A stretch of DNA of 55,510 bases, from NCBI GenBank assembly GCA_031286755.1, contig JAITTX010000181.1, positions 1-55,510 of the forward strand. Direction: 5' to 3'. How positions within the stretch are numbered: position 1 is the first letter of the stretch; each line of letters starts with the position of its first letter. Position numbers and translations under genes: made by a program. The notes beneath the pieces were generated by a model that had not been told where the DNA came from, searched no databases, and saw only the letters and a list, made by a program, of their open reading frames with translations. Positions 26,500 to 34,958 of this stretch are shown here, piece after piece. The stretch comes from Paraburkholderia sp. (GTDB taxonomy: Bacteria > Pseudomonadota > Gammaproteobacteria > Burkholderiales > Burkholderiaceae).

Positions 26500-26608
26500 C
26501 AGCGCGAACGCGCCTCACCAACACCCTTAACATGGGTTGCAGATGCCGGGCATTCTGGTGCGATCAGGGCCGTAGTACGCTTCAGCCCGTAGACACAGGA
26601 GAATCCGG

Positions 26609-27397
26609 ATGACCAACAAGGACCGCGACTTCGTCGTCGCGCTGGCGAGGGGACTCGAGGTGCTGGACTGCTTCAAGCCTGGAGACAACGCACTCGGCAA
26701 CAAGGAGATCGCAGAGCGGACAGGATTGCCCCGTGCGACTGTCAGCCGGCTCACGCATACGCTCACCATGCTGGGTTATCTGCGCCGTCATGTGGAGTCG
26801 AGCCGTTATGAGCTCGGTTCCGCGGTGTTGTCGATCGGCTATCCGCTGCTCGCGAACATGAAGATTCGCCAGATCGCGCGCCCGCTGATGCAGGCGCTTG
26901 CCAATATGGTGAATGGTTCGGTGAGCGCCGGCATCAGGGATCGCACCAATATCGTTTATGTGGAAACCTGCCGCGCCAATGAGGAGCTGCGTCGTTCTCC
27001 GGATATCGGCTCGCATGCGCCCATCGCGCTGAGTTCCGTGGGGCGTGGATGGCTCGCCGCAGCGCGCAGCGATGAGCGCGACGCGATTGTCCGGCAGATC
27101 CGCCATGAAACGCCGGCTATCTGGAAATCCGCGCACACCGAAGTCGAGCGGGGTTTGCGAAATTTTCCGAAGCTTGGGTATATCGCGTCGTTTGGCGAGG
27201 TCGATCGCTCGACCTGGGCGGTCGCGGTGCCGATGCGACGCAAACCCGGCGAAGAAATACTGGTGTTCAACTGCGCGGCGCCGGCCGCGCGCATCGACCG
27301 GCGCTATGTGGAAACGGTGATGGGTCCCGGGCTCATCGCAATGGTCAAGGCACTGGAAGACGCGATAGAGCCCGCGCACAAGAGGAGGATCCGTTGA
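26609..27397 (+). CDS. IclR-family transcriptional regulator
   Basis: A 262-residue IclR protein. The helix-turn-helix is LGNKEIAERTGLPRATVSRL (residues about 30-50) and the GAF-like effector domain follows (SAGIRDRTNIVYVETCR, GSHAPIALSSVGRGWLAA). ATG at 26609 has CAGGAG upstream. It is divergent from an MFS carrier and precedes two CoA-transferases and an acyl-CoA dehydrogenase, the likely regulon. Confidence 0.92.
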   Translation: MTNKDRDFVVALARGLEVLDCFKPGDNALGNKEIAERTGLPRATVSRLTHTLTMLGYLRRHVESSRYELGSAVLSIGYPLLANMKIRQIARPLMQALANMVNGSVSAGIRDRTNIVYVETCRANEELRRSPDIGSHAPIALSSVGRGWLAAARSDERDAIVRQIRHETPAIWKSAHTEVERGLRNFPKLGYIASFGEVDRSTWAVAVPMRRKPGEEILVFNCAAPAARIDRRYVETVMGPGLIAMVKALEDAIEPAHKRRIR

Positions 27398-27476
27398 TTG
27401 CCGATTGTGCACCGGTTAGTAGCCGCTTGATCGTCAATTGAGCGCATCGCAACAACGAGTACAGGAGGAGGCAGGT

Positions 27477-28643
27477 GTGGCTGGATCACTCGAGAACGTT
27501 CGCGTCGTGGAATTTCCCGCGATCGGGCCGGTGCCGTTCTGCGGCATGCTGCTGGCCGACATGGGCGCCGATATCTTGCGCATCGACCGGGAGGCGGCCG
27601 CCGATCTGGGCCTGCCGCTGGCGCCGCGCTACAACATCTCGGCGCGTGGGCGTCGCTCCATCCTCGCCGATATCCGGCGCGAGGACGTGCGCGACTCGCT
27701 GCTGAAGCTGATCGAGAAAGCGGACGTGCTTATCGAAGGCTTTCGTCCGGGTGTCATGGAACGGCTCGGGTACGGCCCGGATGTTTGCCTCGCGCGCAAT
27801 CCTCGCCTGGTCTATGCCCGCGTGACCGGATGGGGGCAAACGGGGTCTCAGGCGCGCGCTGCAGGCCACGACATCAACTACGTCGCGCTCAGTGGCGCGC
27901 TGCACGCCATCGGGCCCGGTGACGGGGCGCCGGCCATTCCCCTGAACCTGCTGGGCGACTACGCGGGCGGCGGCGCCTACGCGGCATTCGGCATTGTGTG
28001 CGCGTTGCGGCATGCGGCAGCCACGGGGGCGGGGCAGGTGGTGGACACGGCCATGTGCGATGGCGTAACCAGTCTGATGTCGATGTGCTTCGGCAGGCTC
28101 GCCGCCGACGAGTGGAACGACCTGCGCGAGTCCAACAGTCTCGACGGCGGCCTGCCCTGGTACAGCGTTTATGAAACCGCCGACCATCGGCACGTTGCGA
28201 TCGGAGCGCTTGAGCAACGCTTCTACGACGAACTGTTGCGACGCATGGGGCTCGACGCAGACAGTCTGCCGCCTCGCGATGACGCACACCGCCGCGACGA
28301 ACTGCGCGCCGCGCTTGCTGCGCGATTCAGGCAAAAGAGCCGTGACGAATGGTGCAGCCTGCTGGACGGATGCGATGCCTGCTTCTCCCCGGTGCTGACG
28401 CTCGAGGAAACGCTGAGGCATCCCCATCACGCCACACGCGAAACCTTCGTCGAGATCGACGGCGTAGCGCAGCCGGCACCCGCTCCGCGTCTGTCGCTAA
28501 CGCCGGGGCAGATCGCGCGCCCGGCGCCCAGGCCCGGAGAAGGCGGTGTCGAGGCACTGCGCGCCTGGGGCTTGAGCGATGCGGAAATCAACATGATGGA
28601 AATGAATGGTATCCACTTCGAAGAGAATCAGGAGGCGGTATGA
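27477..28643 (+). CDS. CaiB/BaiF protein of the alpha-methylacyl-CoA racemase type
   Basis: A 388-residue class III CoA-transferase-fold protein. RAAGHDINYVALSG matches the GHDINY signature of alpha-methylacyl-CoA racemases, whose His and a downstream Asp (here in NLLGDYAGGGAYA) catalyse epimerisation. The true role may be racemisation of a 2-methyl acyl-CoA rather than CoA transfer. GTG at 27477 is chosen because AGGAGGAGG ends five to six bases upstream; a TTG at 27438 has no site. Its stop overlaps the next start (ATGA at 28640). Confidence 0.82.
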   Translation: MAGSLENVRVVEFPAIGPVPFCGMLLADMGADILRIDREAAADLGLPLAPRYNISARGRRSILADIRREDVRDSLLKLIEKADVLIEGFRPGVMERLGYGPDVCLARNPRLVYARVTGWGQTGSQARAAGHDINYVALSGALHAIGPGDGAPAIPLNLLGDYAGGGAYAAFGIVCALRHAAATGAGQVVDTAMCDGVTSLMSMCFGRLAADEWNDLRESNSLDGGLPWYSVYETADHRHVAIGALEQRFYDELLRRMGLDADSLPPRDDAHRRDELRAALAARFRQKSRDEWCSLLDGCDACFSPVLTLEETLRHPHHATRETFVEIDGVAQPAPAPRLSLTPGQIARPAPRPGEGGVEALRAWGLSDAEINMMEMNGIHFEENQEAV

Positions 28644-29845
28644 CTCGAACAGCTAGCGGGCCACTCGTCGGGCTGAAAATTCTGGATCTATCGACGCTCG
28701 TCGCCGGACCCTGGGCCGCGACGCTGCTGGCCGACCTGGGCGCCGAGGTGCTCAAGATCGAGTTGCCCAACGGCAGCGATCCCCTGCGTGCATTGCCGCC
28801 ACACAAGGATGGGGTGCCGCTGTGGTGGAAGACCACCAATCGCAACAAGCGGGGCATCACGCTCGACGTGCGCACCGATCCGGGGCGCGCTGTGTTCCTG
28901 AAACTGCTCGCCGACTACGACGTGCTGATCGAAAATTTTCGCACCGGCACGATGGACAGATGGGGGCTCGATCGCGAGACATTGTTCGCGGCGCAGCCGC
29001 GCCTGACCGTGCTGCGCGTGACGGGCTTCGGCCAGACCGGGCCGTATCGCAGCCGGCCGGGGCTTGCCCGCATCTTCGAAGCGATGTCGGGTTTCACGCA
29101 TATCTGTGGTAGTCCTGATGGTCCGCCACAGCACGCCGGGTTTCCGATCGGCGATTCGGTGGCGGGACTATTCGGCGCGCTGGGTATTCTCGCCGCGTCG
29201 TTTCATCGGTTGCGAAACCCGGATGCGCCAGGCCAGGAGATCGACCTCGCCGCGACCGAGGCCATGTTCCGCGTCCTCGATTTCCTCGCGCCCGAATATC
29301 AGCAACTCGGCACCGTGCGCGAGAGAGTCGGCAATCTGAATGCTTACGCGGCTCCGGCGAATATCTATCGCACGGCGGACGGCAAATGGCTTTCGCTTGC
29401 GGTATCGACGCAATCGCTGTTCGAGCGCCTGACTCAAGCGATGCAGCGCCCGGACCTGCTGGGCGACCCGCGCTTTGCCACCAATGCCGATCGAGTGCGG
29501 CACTGCGCCGAGATCGACGCCATTGTCTCGGACTGGATGGCTCAGTATGCGGCGGCGCAACTCGTGGAAATGCTGTCGAGCCATGACGTGACGTTCAGCT
29601 CGATCTACTCGATCCACGACGTGCTTCACGATCCGCATTTCATCGAGCGCGAAGTCACGGTGCCCGTGCCGGATGCCACGCTTGGCGACATCCGCATGCA
29701 TAACGTCGTGCCGCGCTTCAGTGCGACGCCCGGTGCGATCCGGCACAGTGGGCCGGATCTCGGCCAGGACAACGCCGAAGTGTTTCGCGAGCTTGGATTG
29801 AGCGACGAGGAACTCCAGGCGTTGCGTAGCGCATGCATCGTCTGA
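28640..29845 (+). CDS. Class III CoA-transferase (CaiB/BaiF family)
   Basis: A 401-residue CoA-transferase: LVGLKILDLSTLVAGPWAAT, LGAEVLKIELPNGSDPL, NKRGITLDVRTDPGRAVFL and the catalytic Asp in FPIGDSVAGLFG. ATG at 28640 follows GGAGG and overlaps the preceding stop; an open extension back to 28349 lies inside the upstream gene and is rejected. The pair of CaiB-type genes with an acyl-CoA dehydrogenase suggests activation, stereochemical conversion and oxidation of a branched acid. Confidence 0.9.
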   Translation: MTRTASGPLVGLKILDLSTLVAGPWAATLLADLGAEVLKIELPNGSDPLRALPPHKDGVPLWWKTTNRNKRGITLDVRTDPGRAVFLKLLADYDVLIENFRTGTMDRWGLDRETLFAAQPRLTVLRVTGFGQTGPYRSRPGLARIFEAMSGFTHICGSPDGPPQHAGFPIGDSVAGLFGALGILAASFHRLRNPDAPGQEIDLAATEAMFRVLDFLAPEYQQLGTVRERVGNLNAYAAPANIYRTADGKWLSLAVSTQSLFERLTQAMQRPDLLGDPRFATNADRVRHCAEIDAIVSDWMAQYAAAQLVEMLSSHDVTFSSIYSIHDVLHDPHFIEREVTVPVPDATLGDIRMHNVVPRFSATPGAIRHSGPDLGQDNAEVFRELGLSDEELQALRSACIV

Positions 29846-29914
29846 TTCCGGAGCACGGCTTACCTGTTGCACGGGGACGATGTGCGTTCCCGCAAACCTT
29901 CGAGGAGAGAGTGG

Positions 29915-31081
29915 ATGATTCGCGACCAGCACAAGCACGATGCGCTGATTCATGACGTGCGCAGTTTCGTGCGCGAAGTGGCGATCCCGAACGAAACGCG
30001 CGTGGAAAGGGACGATGCCATTCCGGACGAAATCGTCGCCACCATGCGCGAACTTGGTTTGTTCGGGTGGTCGATACCCGAGGAATATGGCGGCTCCGGT
30101 TTGACCACCGAAGAACTCGCGCTGGCCAATATGGAGCTTTCGCAGTGCTCAGTGGCATACCGGGTGCGAGTGGGCGCCAATACGGGCGTGGGTTCCGAAT
30201 CGCTGATTCAGGACGGCACGGAGGAACAGAAGCGGCACTATCTGCCGAAGCTCGCGAGCGGTGAAATGACTGGCGCGCTCGGTTTGACGGAGCCGGATGC
30301 CGGATCCGACGCGACCAACCTCCAGTCGAGCGGCGAGCGTATCGAGGGCGGGCATTATTTGTTGAACGGCCATAAACGCTATATCACGCTCGCGCCGATC
30401 GCGAATCTCGTGACGCTTTTCGTGCGCACCGAAAGCGGCGCGAACAAAGCCGACAACATTTCTGCATTCCTCGTCGAGCGTAATAGCCCGGGGCTGAGTT
30501 TCTCGGCCTCGACGCCGAAGATGGGCCAGGAAGGCGGGCCCATCGGCGAGATCTGGATGAAGAATCTGCGCGTGCATGAAAGCGCGATTGTCGGCGGCAA
30601 GCCTGGCATGGGGTTTCGCACGGTGATGAAGGCGCTCAACAAGCAGCGCATCAACCTCGCGGCGCTATCGACCGGGCCCGCCATCCGGCTGCTCGACGAG
30701 GCGATTGCCTACGCGCGCACCCGCAAGCAGTTCGGCAGCGCGATTGGCGGCTTCCAGCTCGTGCAGGCCATGCTCGCGGAATGCAAGGTCGAGATCGAGG
30801 CGACGAGAGCACTGATTCTCGCGACCGCGCGCAAGCGCGATCGGGGCGAGGACGTCACGATGGATGTTTCGTTATGCAAATATATGGCGACTGAAATGTG
30901 CGGCAGGGTGGCCGATCGGGTCGTGCAGATTTTCGGCGGGCAAGGGTACGTGAAGGAGCGCGGCATAGAACGCATGTACCGCGACGTGCGCGCATTCCGT
31001 ATTTACGAAGGCACTAGCCAGATTCATCTGCTTAATATCGCGAAGCAGCTTTTGCGCCGCGAACCTGGCCAGGCAACTTGA
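29915..31081 (+). CDS. Acyl-CoA dehydrogenase
   Basis: A 388-residue acyl-CoA dehydrogenase. ELGLFGWSIPEEYGGSG opens the N-terminal domain, GALGLTEPDAGSDATN gives the flavin/substrate loop, and FRIYEGTSQIHLLNIAKQLL carries the catalytic Glu near the C-terminus. ATG at 29915 has AGGAGA upstream; the frame starts at 29867. It is the last gene of the IclR-linked operon, 69 bases after the CoA-transferase. Confidence 0.92.
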   Translation: MIRDQHKHDALIHDVRSFVREVAIPNETRVERDDAIPDEIVATMRELGLFGWSIPEEYGGSGLTTEELALANMELSQCSVAYRVRVGANTGVGSESLIQDGTEEQKRHYLPKLASGEMTGALGLTEPDAGSDATNLQSSGERIEGGHYLLNGHKRYITLAPIANLVTLFVRTESGANKADNISAFLVERNSPGLSFSASTPKMGQEGGPIGEIWMKNLRVHESAIVGGKPGMGFRTVMKALNKQRINLAALSTGPAIRLLDEAIAYARTRKQFGSAIGGFQLVQAMLAECKVEIEATRALILATARKRDRGEDVTMDVSLCKYMATEMCGRVADRVVQIFGGQGYVKERGIERMYRDVRAFRIYEGTSQIHLLNIAKQLLRREPGQAT

Positions 31082-31274
31082 TCCTTCGAACCGGTCGAAT
31101 CTGGGCGCTTCATGCTCACGCCTGCGCGGATTCAGGCAAGCGCTTTGACACCATGCAGGTCACCACGGCCATCGAATGGTTATCGAGCTTCCCCGATCGA
31201 AATCGACTCTGGGGGCTTGCTTGGTAGCCAAACGGATACCAACTGCCCTTGGCCGGTGATCTTGACTGGGGGTC

Positions 31275-31290
31275 GTTCCCGATCGGATAC
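31275..31290. promoter_or_regulatory. HipB-type operator box 2
   Basis: GTTCCCGATCGGATAC, a near-palindrome sharing the CCCGATCGG core with the other boxes. Confidence 0.65.
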
Positions 31291-31325
31291 GAATAACTCG
31301 AAGCGCGCCAGCTTGCTTCTCTTTC

Positions 31326-31341
31326 GTACCCGATCGGAACT
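31326..31341. promoter_or_regulatory. HipB-type operator box 3
   Basis: GTACCCGATCGGAACT keeps the left arm and core and has a weaker right arm. It is 51 bases from both neighbouring boxes. Confidence 0.6.
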
Positions 31342-31376
31342 TTTTCTCAGGGCATCAGCCGCCGTTCTGTTATGAT

Positions 31377-31392
31377 GTACCCGATCGGGTAC
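31377..31392. promoter_or_regulatory. HipB-type operator box 4 (perfect palindrome)
   Basis: GTACCCGATCGGGTAC is a perfect 16-base palindrome 14 bases before the hipB start codon. Binding here would block hipBA transcription or translation start. Confidence 0.75.
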
Positions 31393-31406
31393 GAACAGGA
31401 CCATCT

Positions 31407-31694
31407 GTGGATCAATCGGATTTCCCCATATCGGACGTTGAGGCGCTTGGCAACATTGTTCGCGCTGCACGCATCGCGCAGGGGCTCACGCGTGATGACC
31501 TGGTCAACGTCACGGGGCTGTCACCCAAATTCATTACGCATGTGGAATCTGGAAAGCCGACAGCCCAGATAGGCAAGGTTTTCGTCCTGCTCTCCGAACT
31601 GGGCATCATGCTCCGTGCTCAGACATCGATCGCCATTTCGGCCAGGACAGTGGAGCAGGCCCGCCGCAAGCGAAGGAGCCCGAATGCCGAATAG
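31407..31694 (+). CDS. hipB: HipB-like antitoxin (XRE-family repressor)
   Basis: A 95-residue protein with one XRE helix-turn-helix at about residues 13-66 (GNIVRAARIAQGLTRDDLVN, GLSPKFITHVESGKPTAQIG). HipB dimers bind operator DNA and neutralise the HipA kinase. The GTG at 31407 has ACAGGA seven bases upstream. Its last 11 bases overlap the hipA start. The reading frame is intact although the toxin gene is broken. Confidence 0.88.
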   Translation: MDQSDFPISDVEALGNIVRAARIAQGLTRDDLVNVTGLSPKFITHVESGKPTAQIGKVFVLLSELGIMLRAQTSIAISARTVEQARRKRRSPNAE

Positions 31695-32900
31695 GGAGCT
31701 CGCAGCGTGGGCCAATGGCGAGCGCATGGGGATCGTCGCAGACAACGATGACATCTGGTCGTTCACGTACGACCCACAATGGCTCGCTTCCCGAAGTGCC
31801 TTCCCACTGTCGCCGGCGTTCCCGCTGCGGCAGGAGCCCTTTATCGACGGCTCGAGCAATCGTCCTGTGCAATGGTTCTTCAATAACCTGTTTCCCGAGG
31901 AGGGCATGGGCCAGGCGCTCGCACGCGAGGCGAAAATCGATGGGAGTGATGCCTGGGGCCTCCTCGGTTACTACGGCCGGGAATCGGCTGGCGCGCTCAC
32001 GCTGCTCGCGCCCGACGAAAAAGAGCCTCCTGGCGCACTGCGGCCGCTGTCTTTTGCCGATCTTGAGGCGCGGATTATCGCGATGCCGCAACGACCTCTG
32101 ACCGCTGACGCGCCCAAACGCATGTCAGCGGCAGGGGCACAGCCCAAGCTTCTCGTGTCGATGCGTGGCGAGCCGCCCGTCTGCGAGCTCTTTGAGCCGG
32201 AAGGCAGTGAGCCCTCGATGCAACTGCTCAAGCCGGACTCACGCGCGGCAGGCTATCCCCACTCTGCGATAAACGAGTTCTTCTGTATGCGGCTTGCGCG
32301 GGCGGTGGCACTGCCCGTACCCGCGACGTATTTCGTACGTGTGCCGACACCGTGCTACATCGTCGACCGATTTGACCGGGATACGACGGCGCCAACGCGC
32401 AGCGGCTGCGAGAGTCCATAGACAGAACAAGTACCCGGGCAAATACCCGACTGGAGATTTTCCGGTGGGCTGTATTCAACGTGCTTGTCGGTAACGGCGA
32501 CGCGCACCTGAAAAATCTTTCGTTTTTCGTGACGCCGCTCGGCTATATGCTGGCACCGTTCTACGACATCGTCAGCACGGCCGTGTACCACACAAGAACA
32601 TATCAGCCGGAGCGCGCAGACCAGTGGCCGAACTGTGAATTGACCATGCAGGCGGGCGACGCCAGGCATTTTGCTGACATCTCAAGACAGAACATGTTGA
32701 AGCTGGCGGACGAACTCGGGCTCCCAGGAAGGGGTGCCGAACGCCTCCTCGACGGGATGCTAGACGTGTTCCGTGCGCGCGTGGATGAGACATTCAACGC
32801 GGTCGTGAACATTGCGACGCCAGACGCGGGTGAGATGCGCCTGCTGAACTCGATACGCGCAATGCAGATTGCTGAGATGTCTCGGGCGCTTACTCGCTGA
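31684..32900 (+). pseudogene. hipA: hipA toxin kinase gene, broken by an internal deletion/frameshift
   Basis: The first frame gives the N-terminal domain and kinase N-lobe: VQWFFNNLFPEEGMGQ, MSAAGAQPKLLVSM (Ser148 matches the autophosphorylated Ser of HipA; Lys155 the ATP lysine) and CYIVDRFDRDTTAPT. It stops at TAG 32419-32421. A second frame, open from about 32390, continues with RLEIFRWAVFNVLVGNGDAH, LKNLSF (catalytic loop) and YDIVSTAVY, to TGA at 32898-32900. Between FDRD and EIFRW about 25 residues remain where HipA proteins usually have about 50, so a deletion that also shifted the frame is likely. No full kinase can be made without frameshifting. Confidence 0.85.
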
Positions 32901-33095
32901 GGCGACGGGCAGCTTGAGATCAACGAGAACGCGGGCGCGTTCACGACGAGCAGGGCAGTTCTGGAACTGGGGGGCGGGACCAGTGAGTCTCGGGTGGCGC
33001 TGACTTCGGATGCCTCGGGCAATGTGTACATCACGGACGGTATTGCCGGGGATGAGATCGAGCTCGACAACATGCAGGACGATTTCTCGGCCTGA
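32901..33095 (+). pseudogene. RTX-like C-terminal fragment, copy B
   Basis: In the hipA frame after its stop: GDGQLEINENAGAF, LELGGG, DASGNVYITDGIAGDEIELD and a TGA at 33093. The changes from copy A keep the frame open over about 60 codons. No ribosome site or start is visible. The RTX-type assignment is weak. Confidence 0.4.
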
Positions 33096-33108
33096 AGGAA
33101 ATGTGCAA

Positions 33109-33284
33109 ATGGAGGCAATCGCGCCGGCGCGAACCACGCTTGTCGTCATGCATTACCAGACCGATCAATGAACCGCTTATCGTCGCGCACCGCGCCAGCG
33201 TCTTCTTCGGCACCGATCTGGAGGTGCGGCCTTCGGCACAAGGTGTCGATTCGCTGATCATGGTCGGCATCGCGTCGACCGGTG
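33109..33284 (+). pseudogene. Truncated isochorismatase-like gene, copy B
   Basis: It starts MEAIAPARTTLVVMHYQTDQ and then jumps to the equivalent of residue 92 of the intact gene at 12473. The 218-base deletion is not a multiple of three and puts the rest out of frame. Similarity ends at 33284, where sequence before the DUF1989 gene begins. Confidence 0.8.
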
Positions 33285-33304
33285 GTGCGAGTGTGGTGAC
33301 CGCT

Positions 33305-34168
33305 TTACTTCGCCGTCTCGCCGTGCTGCCAGTCGGCCTGCGGCGGTTGCAACCCGTGCTGGCCTTTATACGACGCGACGGGCGGTGAGGACCAGCCTCC
33401 GAGCAGGCTTCGGTCCAGCCGGTACACCTCGACGCCGAGCGGCCGGCATACGTCGATCGGGTCGCGTGCGCCGGGGCCCCACATCGGCACTGAGAGGTCG
33501 CCACCGGGGCACGTGGACATCGCGCACAGCAGGTCGATTTCGGCGAAGAACTCGAGATAGTCGCCCGGCTTCGCGGGGCAGGCCTTCATGAAGTACTTGT
33601 CGTCATCGTTCAGGCCGGTGCACTGGAATACGTTAAGCACGTCGTGCACGTCGAATTCGGTCAGCCCGTACGGCGCGATGGCGCGAACGAGATTCGAGTG
33701 GCAATGGAAATGGAAATCCTCGCCGGTCAGCAGCTTGTTCACGTAGGGATCGCAGCGCGTGCCGAGCAGATCGTGCACGCGGCCGCCGTCGCCGTCGACG
33801 CCGTAGCCTGCAAGTGTGTCGTCGGTTATTGTGACCATCGGGCGCAAGTAGGGCAGCGTCGACCAGATGCGGTCGAACGTCGACACGTGCGCGGCCTGCA
33901 ACTGGCGCGTGCGCGACGCCCACATGCGTTCGCGTGGATTGTGCTGGTTCCACATGTTGAAGTCGGCGACCTGCGGGCCTTCCAGCGTAACAATGCGGAA
34001 TACGTGTCCAGCCGGGACCGTCCAGGCGAAGCCGCTGCGGATCGGCACGACGTGCGATTCGATGCGCTGACGCGCGTCCGTGCGCTGCGCGATTGCGGAA
34101 TAGAAGGGCTTGTCGACGTTCAGGACGGAGCCTTGGGTAGCCTGATAGGCGGCGGGATAGTTCGACAT
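33305..34168 (-). CDS. DUF1989 (urea carboxylase-associated) family protein
   Basis: A 287-residue protein of the family annotated as urea amidolyase/carboxylase-associated. Recognisable segments are AGHVFRIVTLEGPQVADFNM, RTRQLQAAHVSTFDRIWSTL, DFHFHCHSNLVRAIAPYGL and HDVLNVFQCTGLNDDDKYFM. ATG at 34168 (MSNYPAAY) follows AAGGA. Family members sit near urea, guanidine or amide degradation genes and their reaction is not settled. It is the third gene of a minus-strand operon with the racemase-family and DadA-like genes, 13 bases after the former. Confidence 0.82.
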   Translation of the reverse strand: MSNYPAAYQATQGSVLNVDKPFYSAIAQRTDARQRIESHVVPIRSGFAWTVPAGHVFRIVTLEGPQVADFNMWNQHNPRERMWASRTRQLQAAHVSTFDRIWSTLPYLRPMVTITDDTLAGYGVDGDGGRVHDLLGTRCDPYVNKLLTGEDFHFHCHSNLVRAIAPYGLTEFDVHDVLNVFQCTGLNDDDKYFMKACPAKPGDYLEFFAEIDLLCAMSTCPGGDLSVPMWGPGARDPIDVCRPLGVEVYRLDRSLLGGWSSPPVASYKGQHGLQPPQADWQHGETAK

Positions 34169-34181
34169 GACGAGGTCCTTT

Positions 34182-34958
34182 CTAAATCGCAAACAAACGC
34201 CCAAGCTGCGGCTCGCTATTGTCCACACCAGCAAGACGCAGCGTGTGCCACGCCATTGCGAAGTTGCTCGATATCACGGGCTTGCCAAGCGCCGCTTCGA
34301 GCTGTGGTACGAGGCTCGCGACGCGCAGGCTCGTGCAGGAGACGAACACCGCGTCCACGTCGGCGTGTCGGGCAAGCTGCTCGATGGCCGCGCAAAGCGA
34401 ATGGGCGTCGATGCGGGCAACCGCGTTGTCGTCTGCGAGTTCGAACGACGCCATGCGCGCCACCGCGATGCCGAGCGCTTCAATATAGTCGCGCATGAAT
34501 TCGTTGATCGAGCGAATATACGGCGTCAGCAGCGCAATCCGCGGTGTCTGCAGCACCTTGAGCGCCGCCACTGCCGCCGTGATCGGCGTCGTGCAGGCAA
34601 TGCCGGGTCGCGCCTCGCGGATGCGCGCGAACACGTGCTCCTCGCCGATCACCATGGAGGCCGAGGTGCAGCCGAACGCCACCACGTCGAGCGGCTCGCC
34701 TGGCAAGAGCAGATCCACCGCCGGCGCGATGCGCAACTCGATCTCGGCGAGCCGCGCGGGCGTGATATCGGGCGAGTTCGCGAGACGGCTTTCGTAGAAG
34801 GCAACGCCGGGCTGCCGCAGCAGTTGGCGCCATTCGTGCTCGATCGTGTGGTCGGTCGCCAGCACGACCAGGCCGATCGCCGCCCGCTGCGCGATTCCCG
34901 CATCGAGCGCGAAATCGAGCTTCGTGCAGGCGTCGGGCTGCAGTGGTGTGGGGCTCAT
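34182..34958 (-). CDS. Asp/Glu racemase-superfamily protein (maleate isomerase/arylmalonate decarboxylase type)
   Basis: A 258-residue protein with two catalytic cysteines in pseudo-symmetric sites: Cys97 in VAFGCTSASMVIGE and Cys208 in FVSCTSLR. That pattern belongs to maleate cis-trans isomerases, arylmalonate decarboxylases and hydantoin racemases. ATG at 34958 overlaps the upstream DadA-like stop by four bases; the frame opens as far as 35297 inside that gene and the extension is rejected. Beside a D-amino-acid oxidase and DUF1989 gene, a racemase of an amino acid or its cyclic amide is the best guess. Confidence 0.82.
   Translation of the reverse strand: MSPTPLQPDACTKLDFALDAGIAQRAAIGLVVLATDHTIEHEWRQLLRQPGVAFYESRLANSPDITPARLAEIELRIAPAVDLLLPGEPLDVVAFGCTSASMVIGEEHVFARIREARPGIACTTPITAAVAALKVLQTPRIALLTPYIRSINEFMRDYIEALGIAVARMASFELADDNAVARIDAHSLCAAIEQLARHADVDAVFVSCTSLRVASLVPQLEAALGKPVISSNFAMAWHTLRLAGVDNSEPQLGRLFAI

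Larger units (their letters stand above)
31082..31406. promoter_or_regulatory. hipB upstream region with regularly spaced operators
   Basis: This 325-base gene-free stretch carries palindromic boxes starting at 31224 (GTAGCCAAACGGATAC, degenerate), 31275, 31326 and 31377, exactly 51 bases apart. A weaker CCCCGATCGA core lies at 31191 and is out of register. It is the presumed autoregulatory region of hipBA. Confidence 0.7.
32843..33284 (+). repeat. Long imperfect direct repeat, copy B
   Basis: It matches copy A (12207-12866) in the same orientation and lacks 218 bases present there; the junction is at 33165/33166. It covers the end of hipA, the RTX-like fragment (stop at 33093-33095) and a truncated isochorismatase-like gene. 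Confidence 0.88.

Noticed and set aside
28349..28639. Upstream extension of the fourth CoA-transferase
   Set aside because: It lies inside the preceding gene; ATG at 28640 with GGAGG gives the family start.
31224..31392. CRISPR-like array before hipB
   Set aside because: Only four short palindromic boxes with unrelated spacers and no cas genes; the pattern fits operators.
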